From NCBI GenBank assembly GCA_002280855.1, contig NCEU01000001.1:248001-312000 (forward strand): a stretch of DNA of 64,000 nt. Direction: 5' to 3'. The notes under the pieces are model-generated. The model had not been told where the DNA came from, ran no database searches, and was given only the letters and a program-made list of their open reading frames with translations. Position numbers and translations under genes: made by a program. This document shows, one piece after another, positions 1 through 9,243 of the stretch. Position 1 is the stretch's first letter, and every line of letters begins with the position of its first letter. The stretch comes from Sphingomonadales bacterium 32-65-25. GTDB taxonomy: Bacteria > Pseudomonadota > Alphaproteobacteria > Sphingomonadales > Sphingomonadaceae.

Positions 1-80
1 TTCAGCCTGCCGTTTTGCGTTTCGGGGGGTGGCAATCGCCCGCAGTGGCGCTGATGGACGCGGTAAGGCATTGACGCGCC

Positions 81-1448
81 ATGCTCCCCACCCGCCCGCG
101 CACTGTTCCTTCCTCCCGCCTGTCGCGTCTGGCGGGCTTTGGCCGGCTGGCCGGCGGCATCGCCGGCAATGTGCTGGGTGGCGGCGCGCGCGAGATGCTG
201 AAAGGTCAGCGGCCTGATCTGCCCAGCCTGCTGCTCAATCCCGCCAATGCGAAGCGCCTGGCCGACGAACTCGCGCGGCTGCGCGGCGCGGCGATGAAGC
301 TGGGGCAGCTGATTTCGATGGACGGCGGCGAGGTGCTGCCGCGCGAATTGTCCGACATTCTCGCCCGCCTGCGCTCCGAAGCCGATCCGATGCCGGAAAG
401 GCAGCTGGAACAGGTGCTGGTGGCAGGCTGGGGGCCGGACTGGCGGACGCAGTTCCAGCGGTTCGACATGGCGCCGATTGCGGCGGCCTCGATCGGCCAG
501 GTGCACCGCGCGGTGGCGCTGGATGGGCGCGATCTGGCGATCAAGGTGCAATATCCCGGCGTCGCGGCCAGCATTGATGCCGATGTCGACAATGTGGCGA
601 CGCTGGTGAAGCTTTCGGGCCTGCTGCCGGCGGGCTTTGCGGTGGAACCGCTGCTGGACGAAGCCAAGCGCCAGCTGCACGAAGAGGCAGACTACGCCCG
701 CGAAGGCGAGATGCTGGCCCGCTATGGCGCGCTTGCCGCCGATTGGCCGGAGGTGGTGGTGCCAAGCCTCGCCGCCGACCTGTCGCGCCCGACCATATTG
801 GCCATGAGCCACGTGAAGGGCGTCGCCATCGACAAGGCCGCGGCCCTGCCCCAGGCCGAACGCGACCGGCTGATGACGTTGATGCTGCGCATCCTGATGG
901 CCGAACTGTTCGACTGGCGGGTGATGCAGACCGATCCCAATTTCGCGAATTATCGCTATGATCTGAACTCGGGCAGGTTGGTGCTGCTGGATTTTGGCGC
1001 AGCGCGGGTGGTGCCGGATCATATCAGCGACGGGTATCGCGCTCTGCTGGCCTCCGGGCTGGCCGGCGATGATGCCGCGCTGCTCGACGCGATGGCGGGC
1101 ATCGGCATCCTGCCGCCCAATGCACCGGCGGCGATGAGCGACACCATCGTGGCCATGGCGCGTGACGGCTTTGCGCCGCTCAGGCTCGACGGCCCGTTCG
1201 ATTTCGGCGCCGGCGGCCTGGCCGGCAATCTGAAAGACCAGTCCCAAACGCTGATCGGCCAGCGCGAGCATTTCACTGCGCCACCGCCCGACATCCTGTT
1301 CATTCAGCGCAAGATCGCCGGCATGTATCTGCTCGCCGCCCGACTGAAGGCACGGGTGGATGTGGCTGCGCTGGTGCGGCCTTACACGGGCGGTGGCAGC
1401 ACGCAGGCATCGACCCAGCCACGCGCCACGAGGGCCGCCATGCGCTGA
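81..1448 (+). CDS. ABC1/UbiB-family atypical protein kinase (AarF/ADCK-like)
   Basis: A 455-residue protein of the UbiB/ADCK family, atypical kinases that in known members support ubiquinone or other isoprenoid-lipid metabolism. Visible family marks are the KxGQ motif (KLGQ, residues 73-76), the alanine-rich loop before SIGQVH (134-142), the nucleotide-binding lysine in AIKVQYPG (Lys155), the catalytic-loop DPNFAN (285-290) and LDFG (303-306). No C-terminal membrane helix pair is obvious, unlike E. coli UbiB, so a stand-alone ABC1 kinase is as likely as UbiB itself. The ATG at 81 gives a basic leader. The last 67 bp overlap the convergent YbaK-like gene, so the C-terminal tail of about 22 residues is shared DNA. 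The family is clear, the substrate is not. Confidence 0.88.
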   Translation: MLPTRPRTVPSSRLSRLAGFGRLAGGIAGNVLGGGAREMLKGQRPDLPSLLLNPANAKRLADELARLRGAAMKLGQLISMDGGEVLPRELSDILARLRSEADPMPERQLEQVLVAGWGPDWRTQFQRFDMAPIAAASIGQVHRAVALDGRDLAIKVQYPGVAASIDADVDNVATLVKLSGLLPAGFAVEPLLDEAKRQLHEEADYAREGEMLARYGALAADWPEVVVPSLAADLSRPTILAMSHVKGVAIDKAAALPQAERDRLMTLMLRILMAELFDWRVMQTDPNFANYRYDLNSGRLVLLDFGAARVVPDHISDGYRALLASGLAGDDAALLDAMAGIGILPPNAPAAMSDTIVAMARDGFAPLRLDGPFDFGAGGLAGNLKDQSQTLIGQREHFTAPPPDILFIQRKIAGMYLLAARLKARVDVAALVRPYTGGGSTQASTQPRATRAAMR

Positions 1449-1855
1449 GGCGCGATTTCCACGGAGGATTCCCGGCAGCCGGCCGCTGGAAACACCGTCG
1501 GGAAGCCTTGCAGGGACACATCGACCCACACCGGGACATCTGTCGCCAGGCCGAACGGGCAGACGCCGCCCACCGCATGGCCGGTCACCGCCAATGTTTC
1601 TTCCGCATCCAGCATGCGCGGTTTGCCGCCCAGCGAGTCTCGCGCCTTCTTGTTGTCCAGCCTGGCATCGCCGCGCGTGACCAGCAGCAGCACTTCGCCG
1701 TTCACCCGCATCGCCAGCGTTTTCGCGATGCGCCCCGGCTCGACGCCCAGTGCTGCGGCGGCTTCGGCCACGGTGGCGGTGGACGCACCCGGCACGATCA
1801 CCGGCACATCGGGAGCATGGGCAGCCAGCCAGCGCAGAACGTCATCATGAGCCAT
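1382..1855 (-). CDS. YbaK/EbsC-family aminoacyl-tRNA deacylase (prolyl-tRNA editing domain protein)
   Basis: A 157-residue single-domain protein of the YbaK/ProX family, which hydrolyses misacylated tRNAs such as Cys-tRNA(Pro) or Ala-tRNA(Pro) in trans. The conserved lysine lies in IAKTLAM (about residue 45), and the family signature GGVCPFGL sits at residues 96-103. The N-terminal ADVLRW-like helix followed by the TVAEAAAALGV segment is typical. I chose the internal ATG at 1855 because it starts the conserved domain; an upstream extension to 1891 would add 12 residues without homology. The gene is convergent with the ABC1 kinase gene and overlaps its 3' end. Its 5' side faces a 109 bp divergent region containing a small dyad. 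The tRNA substrate cannot be read from the sequence. Confidence 0.85.
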   Translation of the reverse strand: MAHDDVLRWLAAHAPDVPVIVPGASTATVAEAAAALGVEPGRIAKTLAMRVNGEVLLLVTRGDARLDNKKARDSLGGKPRMLDAEETLAVTGHAVGGVCPFGLATDVPVWVDVSLQGFPTVFPAAGCRESSVEIAPQRMAALVARGWVDACVLPPPV

Positions 1856-1893
1856 GACGCTGGAATTGCCCGCAATTGCCGCAACGCACAAGA

Positions 1894-1911
1894 GTATTGG
1901 TTTGACAATAC
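1894..1911. promoter_or_regulatory. Inverted repeat with a consensus -35 hexamer in a divergent promoter region
   Basis: GTATTG and CAATAC form perfect 6 bp arms around a 6 bp spacer. The dyad covers a consensus TTGACA (1902-1907) reading toward the gene at 1965. No good -10 follows at 17-18 bp, so the promoter reading is weak. It lies between the YbaK-like gene (minus) and the secreted-protein gene (plus), and could be a repressor site or chance. Confidence 0.3.
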
Positions 1912-1964
1912 ACTAGCGCTGCGGCAGCGATGGCGCATCATCATCCTGATCCAAGGGGAAGCTC

Positions 1965-2711
1965 ATGCGAATCGCATCCCGTGCGTTGGCCGCACTATTG
2001 CTGGCCGGCACTGCCTATCTGCCGGCCCAAGCCCAGCCCGCTGCCGAACCCACCGCCGCCGATCTGGTGGCGAAGAACCTCGCTGCCCGCGGTGGCAGCG
2101 CTGCCTTGGCCGCGCTGAAATCGGTGAGCCTGGACGGCAAGCTGGTGTTCCCCGGCGGTTTCGAGCTGACCTATAACGAAGTGCGCTCCGGCGGGGCCGT
2201 GCGGGTGGATGCCGCGCTGCAGGGGCTGGCGCTGGTGCAGGCCTATGATGGCAAGGGCGGCGGCTGGCGCATCAATCCGTTCGAAGGCCGCAAGGACGCC
2301 GAACCGATGAGCGACGATGAAGCCCGCAGCTTTGCCGATGCCGCGCCGATCGCCGGCGTGCTGCTTTCCGCCAGCAGCGACGGCAGCAGCATTTCCTATC
2401 TGGGCCGCGAGGATTTCGACGGCACCAATTGTTACAAGCTGAAGGTGGCGCAGAAGGATGGCGATGAATTCGTCTACCTGATCGATCCCGATTCCATGCT
2501 GGAAGTGAAGATCACCGAAACCCGCAAATTGCGCGGCGCCGTGCAGGTGAGCGAGAGCGAGCTGGGCGATTATGAAGCCGTGGGCGGCGTGATGTTCCCG
2601 ATGTCGATCGAGAGCGGGCCGCAGGGCTCCAGCCAGCGCCAGCGTGTCATCATCGCCAAGGCCAGCGCCAATCCGGACGCACCGGCCACCCTGTTCAGCC
2701 AGCCCAAGTGA
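1965..2711 (+). CDS. Secreted periplasmic protein, LolA-like/outer-membrane lipoprotein-sorting-type fold suspected
   Basis: A 248-residue protein with a clean signal peptide (basic start, hydrophobic stretch, cleavage after AQA near residue 23). The mature part opens with the pattern 'ADLVAKNLAARGGSAALAALKSV', a helix seen in proteins annotated as outer-membrane lipoprotein-sorting proteins, and continues as alternating beta strands. The start is ATG with AAGGGGAAG 5-10 bases upstream. The stop overlaps the start region of the next gene, so translation is probably coupled to the Asp-box protein and then to the TonB receptor. The LolA-like assignment rests on the N-terminal pattern and general strand rhythm only; the function is unknown, with a role in lipid or peptide handling at the envelope a guess from context. 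Confidence 0.7.
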   Translation: MRIASRALAALLLAGTAYLPAQAQPAAEPTAADLVAKNLAARGGSAALAALKSVSLDGKLVFPGGFELTYNEVRSGGAVRVDAALQGLALVQAYDGKGGGWRINPFEGRKDAEPMSDDEARSFADAAPIAGVLLSASSDGSSISYLGREDFDGTNCYKLKVAQKDGDEFVYLIDPDSMLEVKITETRKLRGAVQVSESELGDYEAVGGVMFPMSIESGPQGSSQRQRVIIAKASANPDAPATLFSQPK

Positions 2712-2722
2712 GCGAGGCCACC

Positions 2723-5700
2723 ATGATCCGCACTGCACTTCTGGCCGCCACGGCCCTCACCTTCGCCATGCCGGCCATTGCGGCCGACACCGCCGCCACC
2801 CCCGCCAGCGCCGGCATTTCCGGCCTGGGCATCCGCAACATCGGTTCAGCCGCCATGTCGGGCCGCATCGCGGCGCTGGCGGCGCGCGTGGAAGATGATG
2901 GCAAGGTCACCATCTTCGTGGGCGCTGCCTCGGGCGGCGTCTGGAAATCCGACGATGGCGGCACCAGCTTCACGCCGAAGTTTGACAAGCAGCCGGTGCA
3001 ATCGATCGGCGCCGTCGCGCTTGATCCCACCAACAAGCAGACCGTGTGGGTGGGCACCGGCGAAGCCTGGACGCGCAACAGCGTTTCGGTGGGCAACGGC
3101 ATCTACAAATCCACCGACGGCGGCGACAACTGGACGCTCATGGGCCTGCCCAACGTGGAGCGGATCACCAAGATCGTTGTGCACCCCACCAACGGCAACA
3201 TCGTCTATGCCTGTGCGCCCGGTGCGCTGTGGAGCGACAGCCCGGATCGCGGCCTGTACAAGACCAGCGACGGCGGCAAGACCTGGACGCAGATCCTGAA
3301 AGGCCCGAACCTGTCGACCGGTTGTTCGGGCATCAGCCTTGATCCGTCCAACCCGGATCGCCTGATTGCCGGCCTGTGGGATTTCCGACGCAAGGGCTGG
3401 ACGTTCCGTTCCGGCGGCGAAGGCCCGGATGCGCCCTCGGGCAGCGCCATGGCGATCAGCGAAGATGGCGGCAAGACGTGGAAGATGCTGGATGCCACCA
3501 CGTCCAAGGGCCTGCCCAAGGGCCCGTGGGGTCGCATCGAAGTGGTGCACGCCCCGTCGATGCCAAACCGCGTCTATGCCGTGATCGAACATGCGAAGAC
3601 CGCGCTTTACGTGTCGGAAGACGGCGGCAAGAGCTGGGAAGCGCGCGACAGCAGCCGCAACATGGTGTGGCGGCCCTTCTATTTCCAGAAACTGGTGGTA
3701 GATCCCACCAACGCCGATCGCGTGTTCAAGATGAACCTGCGGGTGATCGTGTCCGACAATGCCGGCAAGAGCTTCTCCGACACGGCCGGCGGCAGCCATG
3801 CCGATTGGCACGATGTGTGGGTGAACCCCAAGAACCCCAAGCATCTGATCGGCGCCGATGATGGCGGCATGTGGATCAGCTATGATGGCGGCAGCAAATG
3901 GTGGCATTCGCGCAACCTGCCGATCAGCCAATTTTACCACGTCGCCATCGACGACAAGGACCCGTATCAGGTCTATGGCGGCCTGCAGGACAACAGCAGC
4001 TGGGTGGGTGACAGCGAATATCCGGGCGGCATCACCAACCACCGCTGGGAAAATCTGTACGGCGGCGATGGGTTCTGGGTGCTGCCCGATCCGGCCAGCC
4101 CCGATCATGTCTATGCCGAATATCAGGGCGGTAACATCGCCTGGATCAACCGCAAGACGCTGGAGCAGAAGGCGATCCAGCCCAAGGCCGGCTACAAGGA
4201 AAAGCTGCGCTTCAACTGGAACACACCGATGGCGCTGAGCCCGCACGACAAGTCGGTGCTGTATCTGGGCAGCCAATATCTCCACCGCACGCGTGACCAT
4301 GGCAACACCTGGGAGCGCATCTCACCGGACTTGAGCACCAACAATCCGGCCAAGCAGCAGCAAGAGAAGTCCGGCGGCATCACGGTCGACAACTCGTCGG
4401 CGGAAATGCACACCACCATTTATTCGATCAGCGAAAGCCCCAAGGCCGCCGGTACCATCTGGGTTGGCACCGATGATGGCAATGTGCAGGTGACCACCAA
4501 TGGTGGCGGCGCCTGGACCAATGTCACCAAGGCGCTGAAACTGGGCGCGGACAATTGGGTGAGCTGGGTGGAAGCCAGCCAGCATGATGCCAATACCGCC
4601 TATGTGGCGGTGGACCGGCACGTGTTCGGCGACATGGCCCCGCACATCTTCGTTACCCGGGATGGCGGTAAGAGCTTTGCCCGCATCGCTGGCCCCACCA
4701 CGGCCGGAATCCGCGGCTATGCCCATGTCATCAAGGAAGACCGGGTTGACCGGAATATCCTGTATGCCGGCACCGAGTTCGGCATGTTCATCAGCCGCAA
4801 TGGCGGCGCGAACTGGGAGGAGTTCCGCCCCGGCAACTTCCCGGCGGTAGCCGTGCGCGACATCGCCCAATCGAAGAAGGGCGATGATCTGGTGCTGGCC
4901 ACGCACGGCCGTGGCATCTGGGTGATCGACGATGTCTCGCCGCTGCGTGAGCTAACGCCCACGGTGGTGGCCTCCAACGTCACGCTGGTGGCCTCGGCGC
5001 CGGTGGAACAGCGCATCCAGGGCAATGGTGGTTGGTCGGAAGGCGATGCCAATTTCGTGGGGGACAATCCCGCCGATGGCGCGGTGATCACCTATTACCA
5101 GAAGGCCCGCCACGTTATCGGCCGCATGAAGATGGAAATCATTGGCCCCGATGGCCAGTTGGTCGAGGAACTGCCCACATCCAAGCGCAAGGGCCTCAAC
5201 CGCGTGGTCTGGTCGATGCGCACCAAGCCGCCGTTGGTGCCACCGGCGGCCAGCCTTGCCGGCAACTCCGTTGTGGGCCAGCGCGTGCTGCCCGGCCAGT
5301 ACAAGGTGCGGCTGACCAAGGCCGGCGAGGTGACGGAAGTGCCGCTCACGCTTGCCATCGATCCACGTGCAAGCTTCACGGCCGACGACCGCAAGGCGCA
5401 ATATGCCAGCGCCGAGCGGGTGAAAGCATTGTTCCAGCGCATGACAGGCCTGACCTTTGGCCTGGTTGCGCTCGCCCGCGATGCCAACACCGCCGCCAAT
5501 GATGCCAAGGCGACTCCGGCAGCGAAGAAGGCCGCGCAGGAACTGGCGCTGAAGGCCGCTGACCTGCGCAAGCAGGTCGTCGCCACCACCGAAGGCGGTG
5601 CCATCACCGGTGAGGAGCGGCTGCGCGAGAACATGGACATGGCCTATGGCCAGATCATCAGCACCGAAGGCCGGCCGCCGGCCTATGCCGTGGCGCGGGT

Positions 5701-5941
5701 TGATGCGCTGGAGAAGGAACTGAAGGAAGTGGAAGACGCCTTTGCGGCCCTGAAGGCGACGAAGGCGGCGGCACTGAACAGCGAACTCACGCGGGCCGGC
5801 ATCACGCCGATCAGCCTGGCCGCTGTGCAGGTGGACATGGTGCCGACGGGCGGCCAGATGACCGCGCTGGGCCGCGGCCTGGTGGGCGCACGTTACTTCG
5901 GTGATTTCCGCAGCCTCGCCTTCCCGCGCAAGAAACGGTGA
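2723..5941 (+). CDS. Secreted Asp-box (BNR/sortilin-type) beta-propeller protein
   Basis: A 1072-residue exported protein with a signal peptide (MIRTALLAATALTFAMPAIAA). At least eight Asp-box repeats (S/T-x-D/N-x-G-x-x-W/F) are visible: SDDGGTSF, STDGGDNW, TSDGGKTW, SEDGGKTW, SEDGGKSW, SYDGGSKW, TRDGGKSF and SRNGGANW. These indicate two sialidase/VPS10-type propellers over roughly residues 30-750. The last 250 residues are helical and charged. Such proteins are often labelled 'glycosyl hydrolase', but no sialidase catalytic set is seen, and peptidase-associated or binding roles are equally possible. The ATG at 2723 was preferred to the overlapping GTG at 2708 because it starts the signal peptide and has GCGAGG upstream. 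The stop overlaps the next start (GTGA). Confidence 0.85.
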   Translation: MIRTALLAATALTFAMPAIAADTAATPASAGISGLGIRNIGSAAMSGRIAALAARVEDDGKVTIFVGAASGGVWKSDDGGTSFTPKFDKQPVQSIGAVALDPTNKQTVWVGTGEAWTRNSVSVGNGIYKSTDGGDNWTLMGLPNVERITKIVVHPTNGNIVYACAPGALWSDSPDRGLYKTSDGGKTWTQILKGPNLSTGCSGISLDPSNPDRLIAGLWDFRRKGWTFRSGGEGPDAPSGSAMAISEDGGKTWKMLDATTSKGLPKGPWGRIEVVHAPSMPNRVYAVIEHAKTALYVSEDGGKSWEARDSSRNMVWRPFYFQKLVVDPTNADRVFKMNLRVIVSDNAGKSFSDTAGGSHADWHDVWVNPKNPKHLIGADDGGMWISYDGGSKWWHSRNLPISQFYHVAIDDKDPYQVYGGLQDNSSWVGDSEYPGGITNHRWENLYGGDGFWVLPDPASPDHVYAEYQGGNIAWINRKTLEQKAIQPKAGYKEKLRFNWNTPMALSPHDKSVLYLGSQYLHRTRDHGNTWERISPDLSTNNPAKQQQEKSGGITVDNSSAEMHTTIYSISESPKAAGTIWVGTDDGNVQVTTNGGGAWTNVTKALKLGADNWVSWVEASQHDANTAYVAVDRHVFGDMAPHIFVTRDGGKSFARIAGPTTAGIRGYAHVIKEDRVDRNILYAGTEFGMFISRNGGANWEEFRPGNFPAVAVRDIAQSKKGDDLVLATHGRGIWVIDDVSPLRELTPTVVASNVTLVASAPVEQRIQGNGGWSEGDANFVGDNPADGAVITYYQKARHVIGRMKMEIIGPDGQLVEELPTSKRKGLNRVVWSMRTKPPLVPPAASLAGNSVVGQRVLPGQYKVRLTKAGEVTEVPLTLAIDPRASFTADDRKAQYASAERVKALFQRMTGLTFGLVALARDANTAANDAKATPAAKKAAQELALKAADLRKQVVATTEGGAITGEERLRENMDMAYGQIISTEGRPPAYAVARVDALEKELKEVEDAFAALKATKAAALNSELTRAGITPISLAAVQVDMVPTGGQMTALGRGLVGARYFGDFRSLAFPRKKR

Positions 5942-7869
5942 AGCCTGCCATTGCTGCGCTGCTGCTGGCGACACCGGCAGCAGCGCAGCCTTCTGATCCG
6001 CGCCTGCCCGAAGAAGCCCTGATTACCGTAACGGCACCGGCTGGGCCGGGGCGTGTGTTCACACCGGTTGTTGGCCTGTCGGGCGAAGCCTTGCTCGATC
6101 GGCAGCCGCGCAGCGTTGCCGACGCGCTGCGCGGCCTGCCCGGCGTTTCGGTGCGCACCAACTCGCGGGGCGAGACAGTGGCGCGGGTGCGCGGCAGCGA
6201 TGAACGGCAGACCTTGGTGTTTCTGGATGGTGCGCCGCTGGCGGTGCCGTGGGATGGCCGGGTTGATATCGGGCTGATCCCGGCCGGCCTGATAGGCGGG
6301 CTTTCCGTGCGCAAGGGTGCTGGCGCCATCGAATATGGCGCCAATGCCGTGGCTGGCGTGGTGGACCTGACCACGCGGCAGGCAGGCGGCGTCGCAGTGG
6401 CGCAGGCCGGGCCGTATGGCTTGAAAAATCTCTCGGCTGCCGGCGCGGTGCCGCTTGGTAGCCTGTCGCTCACACTGGCCGCCACCCACCAGGCGCAGGG
6501 CGCGCTGCCCGTGGCGCGCCTGAGCGCCCTGCCCTTCAACCAGCCCGCCAGCAACCGCCGGCTGAACAGCGATCTGGCTGCCACCAGCCTGTTTGCCGGA
6601 CTGGGCGGCACGGCCGGCGCGCTGGAATGGCGGGTGAGCGTGCTCAATATCGACGCCCGCCGCGGCATTGCACCGGAATCGGATCGCGATCCCGCCAGTG
6701 CCCGTTACTGGCGTTATCCGGAATGGAACCTCACCCAGGCGCAGGTTGCACTCGAACTCCCCATCGGTGCTGCCACAGCCCGCGCCGTTGGCTGGCGGCA
6801 ATGGTTCGGGCAGGAAATCGAGTCATATCGCGACGCCAGCTACGCCGCCCTGCGCGGCCGCGAGATCGACGAAGACAACACGGTGGGCGGCCGCTTCACG
6901 CTCAGCCACCCGTTTGGACCTGCCATGCTGCGCTGGAGCATGTCGGGCCAGATTAGCGATCACCTGCAGACCGATATCACCATCCCGCCAGGCACGGCGC
7001 CAGCACCCCTGCTCTATCGCCAGTCGCTGGCCTCGGGCGGGGTGGAGGCGGATGTGCCATTGGGTGCCGCCCGGCTGACGCTGGGGCTGGGACTCGACCG
7101 TTCGGCCAACCCGCGCACAGGCGACAAACCGGCGCAACCCGCCCGGCAGGCCGCCACCTTCTCGGCCGCGCTGGCGCTGAAACCGGCGGACGGTGTGTCG
7201 CTCACCGTATCGGGCGGCCGGCGCAACCGCTTTCCCAGCGCCCGCGAATTGTTCGGCGAAGCGCTGGGCCGCTTCCTGCCCAATCCGGCGCTGCTGCCTG
7301 AACAGGCCTGGCTGGCGGATGCCGAACTGGGCTGGCGCGCCGGCCGGTTCACGCTCACCCTCACCCCGTTTTGGCAACGCGTGGAGGGCAGCATCGGCCA
7401 GCGCATCGTGCGCATGAATGGGGTGAATCTGCGTCAGCGCTTCAACCAGGCGCCGGCCACCAGCATTGGTATTGATGCAGCGATGCAGGTGCCTCTGGCC
7501 GATGGCCTCACGCTGGAACTCACCGGTACCGCGCTTGATGCCAGCAGCGCCGGCCAGCCCCTGCTGCAACGCCCGGCGCAGGAAGCAATGCTGGCGCTGG
7601 ACTGGGCGCCGCGAGAGGCTTTCGATCTGCGCGCCGAACTGCGCCGCATCGGCCCGGCCCGCGATCTGGCCCCCGATGGCACGCTGGCCCGGCTGGCGCC
7701 CGCCACCGAAATCAACCTGCGCGCCCGTGTGCCGGTGCTGCGATTGGGCCAAGTGCCGGTCAGCGTCACCGCGGCCATCGACAACCTCACCAACGCGGTG
7801 ATCCTGCCGCAACTGGGCCTGCCGCAGCCGGGCCGCAGCATCCGGATCGGCCTCATCGTCGGGGGTTGA
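5938..7869 (+). CDS. TonB-dependent outer-membrane receptor
   Basis: A 643-residue receptor. A short signal peptide (MKPAIAALLLATPAAAQ) is followed by a plug domain (about 25-150) with the features SVADALRGLPGVSVR, GSDERQTLVFLDGAP and IEYGANAVAGVVDLTTR, then a C-terminal barrel. A GTG start overlaps the preceding stop in a GTGA arrangement, so it is translated together with the propeller protein. The substrate cannot be read: no cobalamin riboswitch or iron box precedes it. The last residues (RSIRIGLIVGG) do not end in the aromatic residue common in barrel proteins, which is mildly odd. Context suggests uptake of a product bound or released by the secreted neighbours. Confidence 0.88.
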   Translation: MKPAIAALLLATPAAAQPSDPRLPEEALITVTAPAGPGRVFTPVVGLSGEALLDRQPRSVADALRGLPGVSVRTNSRGETVARVRGSDERQTLVFLDGAPLAVPWDGRVDIGLIPAGLIGGLSVRKGAGAIEYGANAVAGVVDLTTRQAGGVAVAQAGPYGLKNLSAAGAVPLGSLSLTLAATHQAQGALPVARLSALPFNQPASNRRLNSDLAATSLFAGLGGTAGALEWRVSVLNIDARRGIAPESDRDPASARYWRYPEWNLTQAQVALELPIGAATARAVGWRQWFGQEIESYRDASYAALRGREIDEDNTVGGRFTLSHPFGPAMLRWSMSGQISDHLQTDITIPPGTAPAPLLYRQSLASGGVEADVPLGAARLTLGLGLDRSANPRTGDKPAQPARQAATFSAALALKPADGVSLTVSGGRRNRFPSARELFGEALGRFLPNPALLPEQAWLADAELGWRAGRFTLTLTPFWQRVEGSIGQRIVRMNGVNLRQRFNQAPATSIGIDAAMQVPLADGLTLELTGTALDASSAGQPLLQRPAQEAMLALDWAPREAFDLRAELRRIGPARDLAPDGTLARLAPATEINLRARVPVLRLGQVPVSVTAAIDNLTNAVILPQLGLPQPGRSIRIGLIVGG

Positions 7870-7903
7870 GGGCGCTGGCCCAAGTCGCTATAGCGCGAAT
7901 GTG

Positions 7904-7928
7904 AAGGCGGCTTGTTTTGGGCCGCCTT
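7904..7928 (+). terminator. Hairpin terminator after the TonB receptor gene
   Basis: AAGGCGGC (7904-7911) pairs perfectly with GCCGCCTT (7921-7928) around a 9-base loop, 35 bases after the stop codon. Only a short T-rich tail (TTTG) follows, so it is a moderate terminator call. It separates the envelope trio from argD. Confidence 0.55.
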
Positions 7929-7977
7929 TGTGCGTTGCCGGTTTCCGCATCCCGAGGCCGCCCGAGGACGACAGACG

Positions 7978-9165
7978 ATGACCATTACCCCGCTCATGCC
8001 CGTTTATGGCCGGTGCGAGGTTGCGCCGGTGCGAGGCGACGGTTGTTACCTGTATGACGCGGAAGGCCGCGAGTGGCTGGACATGGCCAGCGGCATCGCC
8101 GTCAACTGCCTGGGCCATGGCCACCCGCATCTGGTGCAGGCCATCCAGAAACAGGCCGCCACGCTGATGCACACGTCCAACCTCTACAAGGCGCCGGCGC
8201 AGGAGCATCTGGCCCAGCGCCTGGTGGAGCTGACCTTTGCTGATACGGTGTTCTTCACCAACAGCGGCGCCGAAGCGTTCGAATGCGCACTCAAAACCGC
8301 GCTGTCCTATCATTATGCTGCCGGCAATCCGCACAAGCACCGGGTGATCACCTTCTCCAACGCTTTTCATGGCCGCACCATGGCGGCGATTTCCGCCACC
8401 GATCAGGAAAAGCTGCGCAAGGGTTTCGAGCCGCTGCCGGACTGGTTCAAGGTGGTGCCGTTTGATGATCTCGCCGCAGCCGAAGCGGCCATCGACGACA
8501 GTGTTGGCGCCTTTATGGTGGAGCCGATCCAGGGCGAAGGCGGCATCCGCCCGGCGAGCATGGAGTTCCTGACGGGCCTGCGCGCCTTGGCCGACAAGCA
8601 TGGCCTGCTGCTGATTCTGGATGAAGTGCAGTGCGGCGTTGCCCGCACCGGCAAATTGTTCGCCCATGAGCTGTATGGCATCACGCCCGATATCATGGCG
8701 ATCGCCAAGGGCATTGGCGGCGGCTTTCCGGTCGGTGCCTGCCTCGCCACCGAAAAGGCCGCCGCCGGCATGGTGATCGGCACGCACGGCAGCACCTATG
8801 GCGGCAATCCGCTCGCCATGGCGGCCTGCGAAGCCGTGCTGGACATTGTTGCCGAGCCGGCCTTCCTGGCGCAGGTGACGGAAATGGGCGCGCGTCTCAC
8901 CCAGGCGCTCGAACAGCTGATCCCCAATCATGATGATCTGTTCGAAAGCGTGCGCGGCAAGGGCCTGATGCTGGGCCTGAAGCTGAAGAGCGACAGCCGC
9001 GCGTTCGTCAGCCACGCCCGCAGCCACGGCCTTTTGATGGTCGCCGCCGGGGACAATGTGGTGCGCCTGCTGCCGCCGCTCACCATCGAGGAAAAGCATA
9101 TCCGCGAATGCGTGGAGCGCCTGTCGGCCGCTGCGCGTTCCTATCAGCCGGCTGCCGCTGCCTGA
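7978..9165 (+). CDS. argD: Acetylornithine aminotransferase
   Basis: A 395-residue class-III PLP aminotransferase that converts N-acetylglutamate semialdehyde to N-acetylornithine in arginine synthesis. It may also serve as succinyldiaminopimelate aminotransferase in lysine synthesis, as known for some ArgD enzymes. The N-terminal motif LMPVYGR and the 'GREWLDMASGIAVNCLGHGHP' region are typical of ArgD. The PLP lysine is Lys244 in AIAKGIGGGF. The start is the ATG at 7978, which begins the conserved MTITPLMPVY; an in-frame upstream start at 7912 lies within the preceding terminator hairpin and is not credible. It is followed after 78 bp by argF, a common alphaproteobacterial pairing. Confidence 0.95.
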   Translation: MTITPLMPVYGRCEVAPVRGDGCYLYDAEGREWLDMASGIAVNCLGHGHPHLVQAIQKQAATLMHTSNLYKAPAQEHLAQRLVELTFADTVFFTNSGAEAFECALKTALSYHYAAGNPHKHRVITFSNAFHGRTMAAISATDQEKLRKGFEPLPDWFKVVPFDDLAAAEAAIDDSVGAFMVEPIQGEGGIRPASMEFLTGLRALADKHGLLLILDEVQCGVARTGKLFAHELYGITPDIMAIAKGIGGGFPVGACLATEKAAAGMVIGTHGSTYGGNPLAMAACEAVLDIVAEPAFLAQVTEMGARLTQALEQLIPNHDDLFESVRGKGLMLGLKLKSDSRAFVSHARSHGLLMVAAGDNVVRLLPPLTIEEKHIRECVERLSAAARSYQPAAAA

Positions 9166-9243
9166 CCCTTTGGCCGTGGGGCCTTGTGCCCCTGCTGTTG
9201 CAACACTCTTCCCCTTTGCCGGGGCGGGGAGGATATTTGAAAA

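Noticed and set aside
2846-4300. Long antisense frame opposite the Asp-box protein gene
   Set aside because: The plus strand carries the signal peptide and regular Asp-box motifs; the antisense translation is low-complexity Ala/His/Arg text without a family pattern.
7881-7896. Short palindrome around CGCTATAGCG as a promoter or operator for argD
   Set aside because: It lies before the terminator hairpin of the preceding gene and has no partnered -35; palindromes this short are expected by chance.
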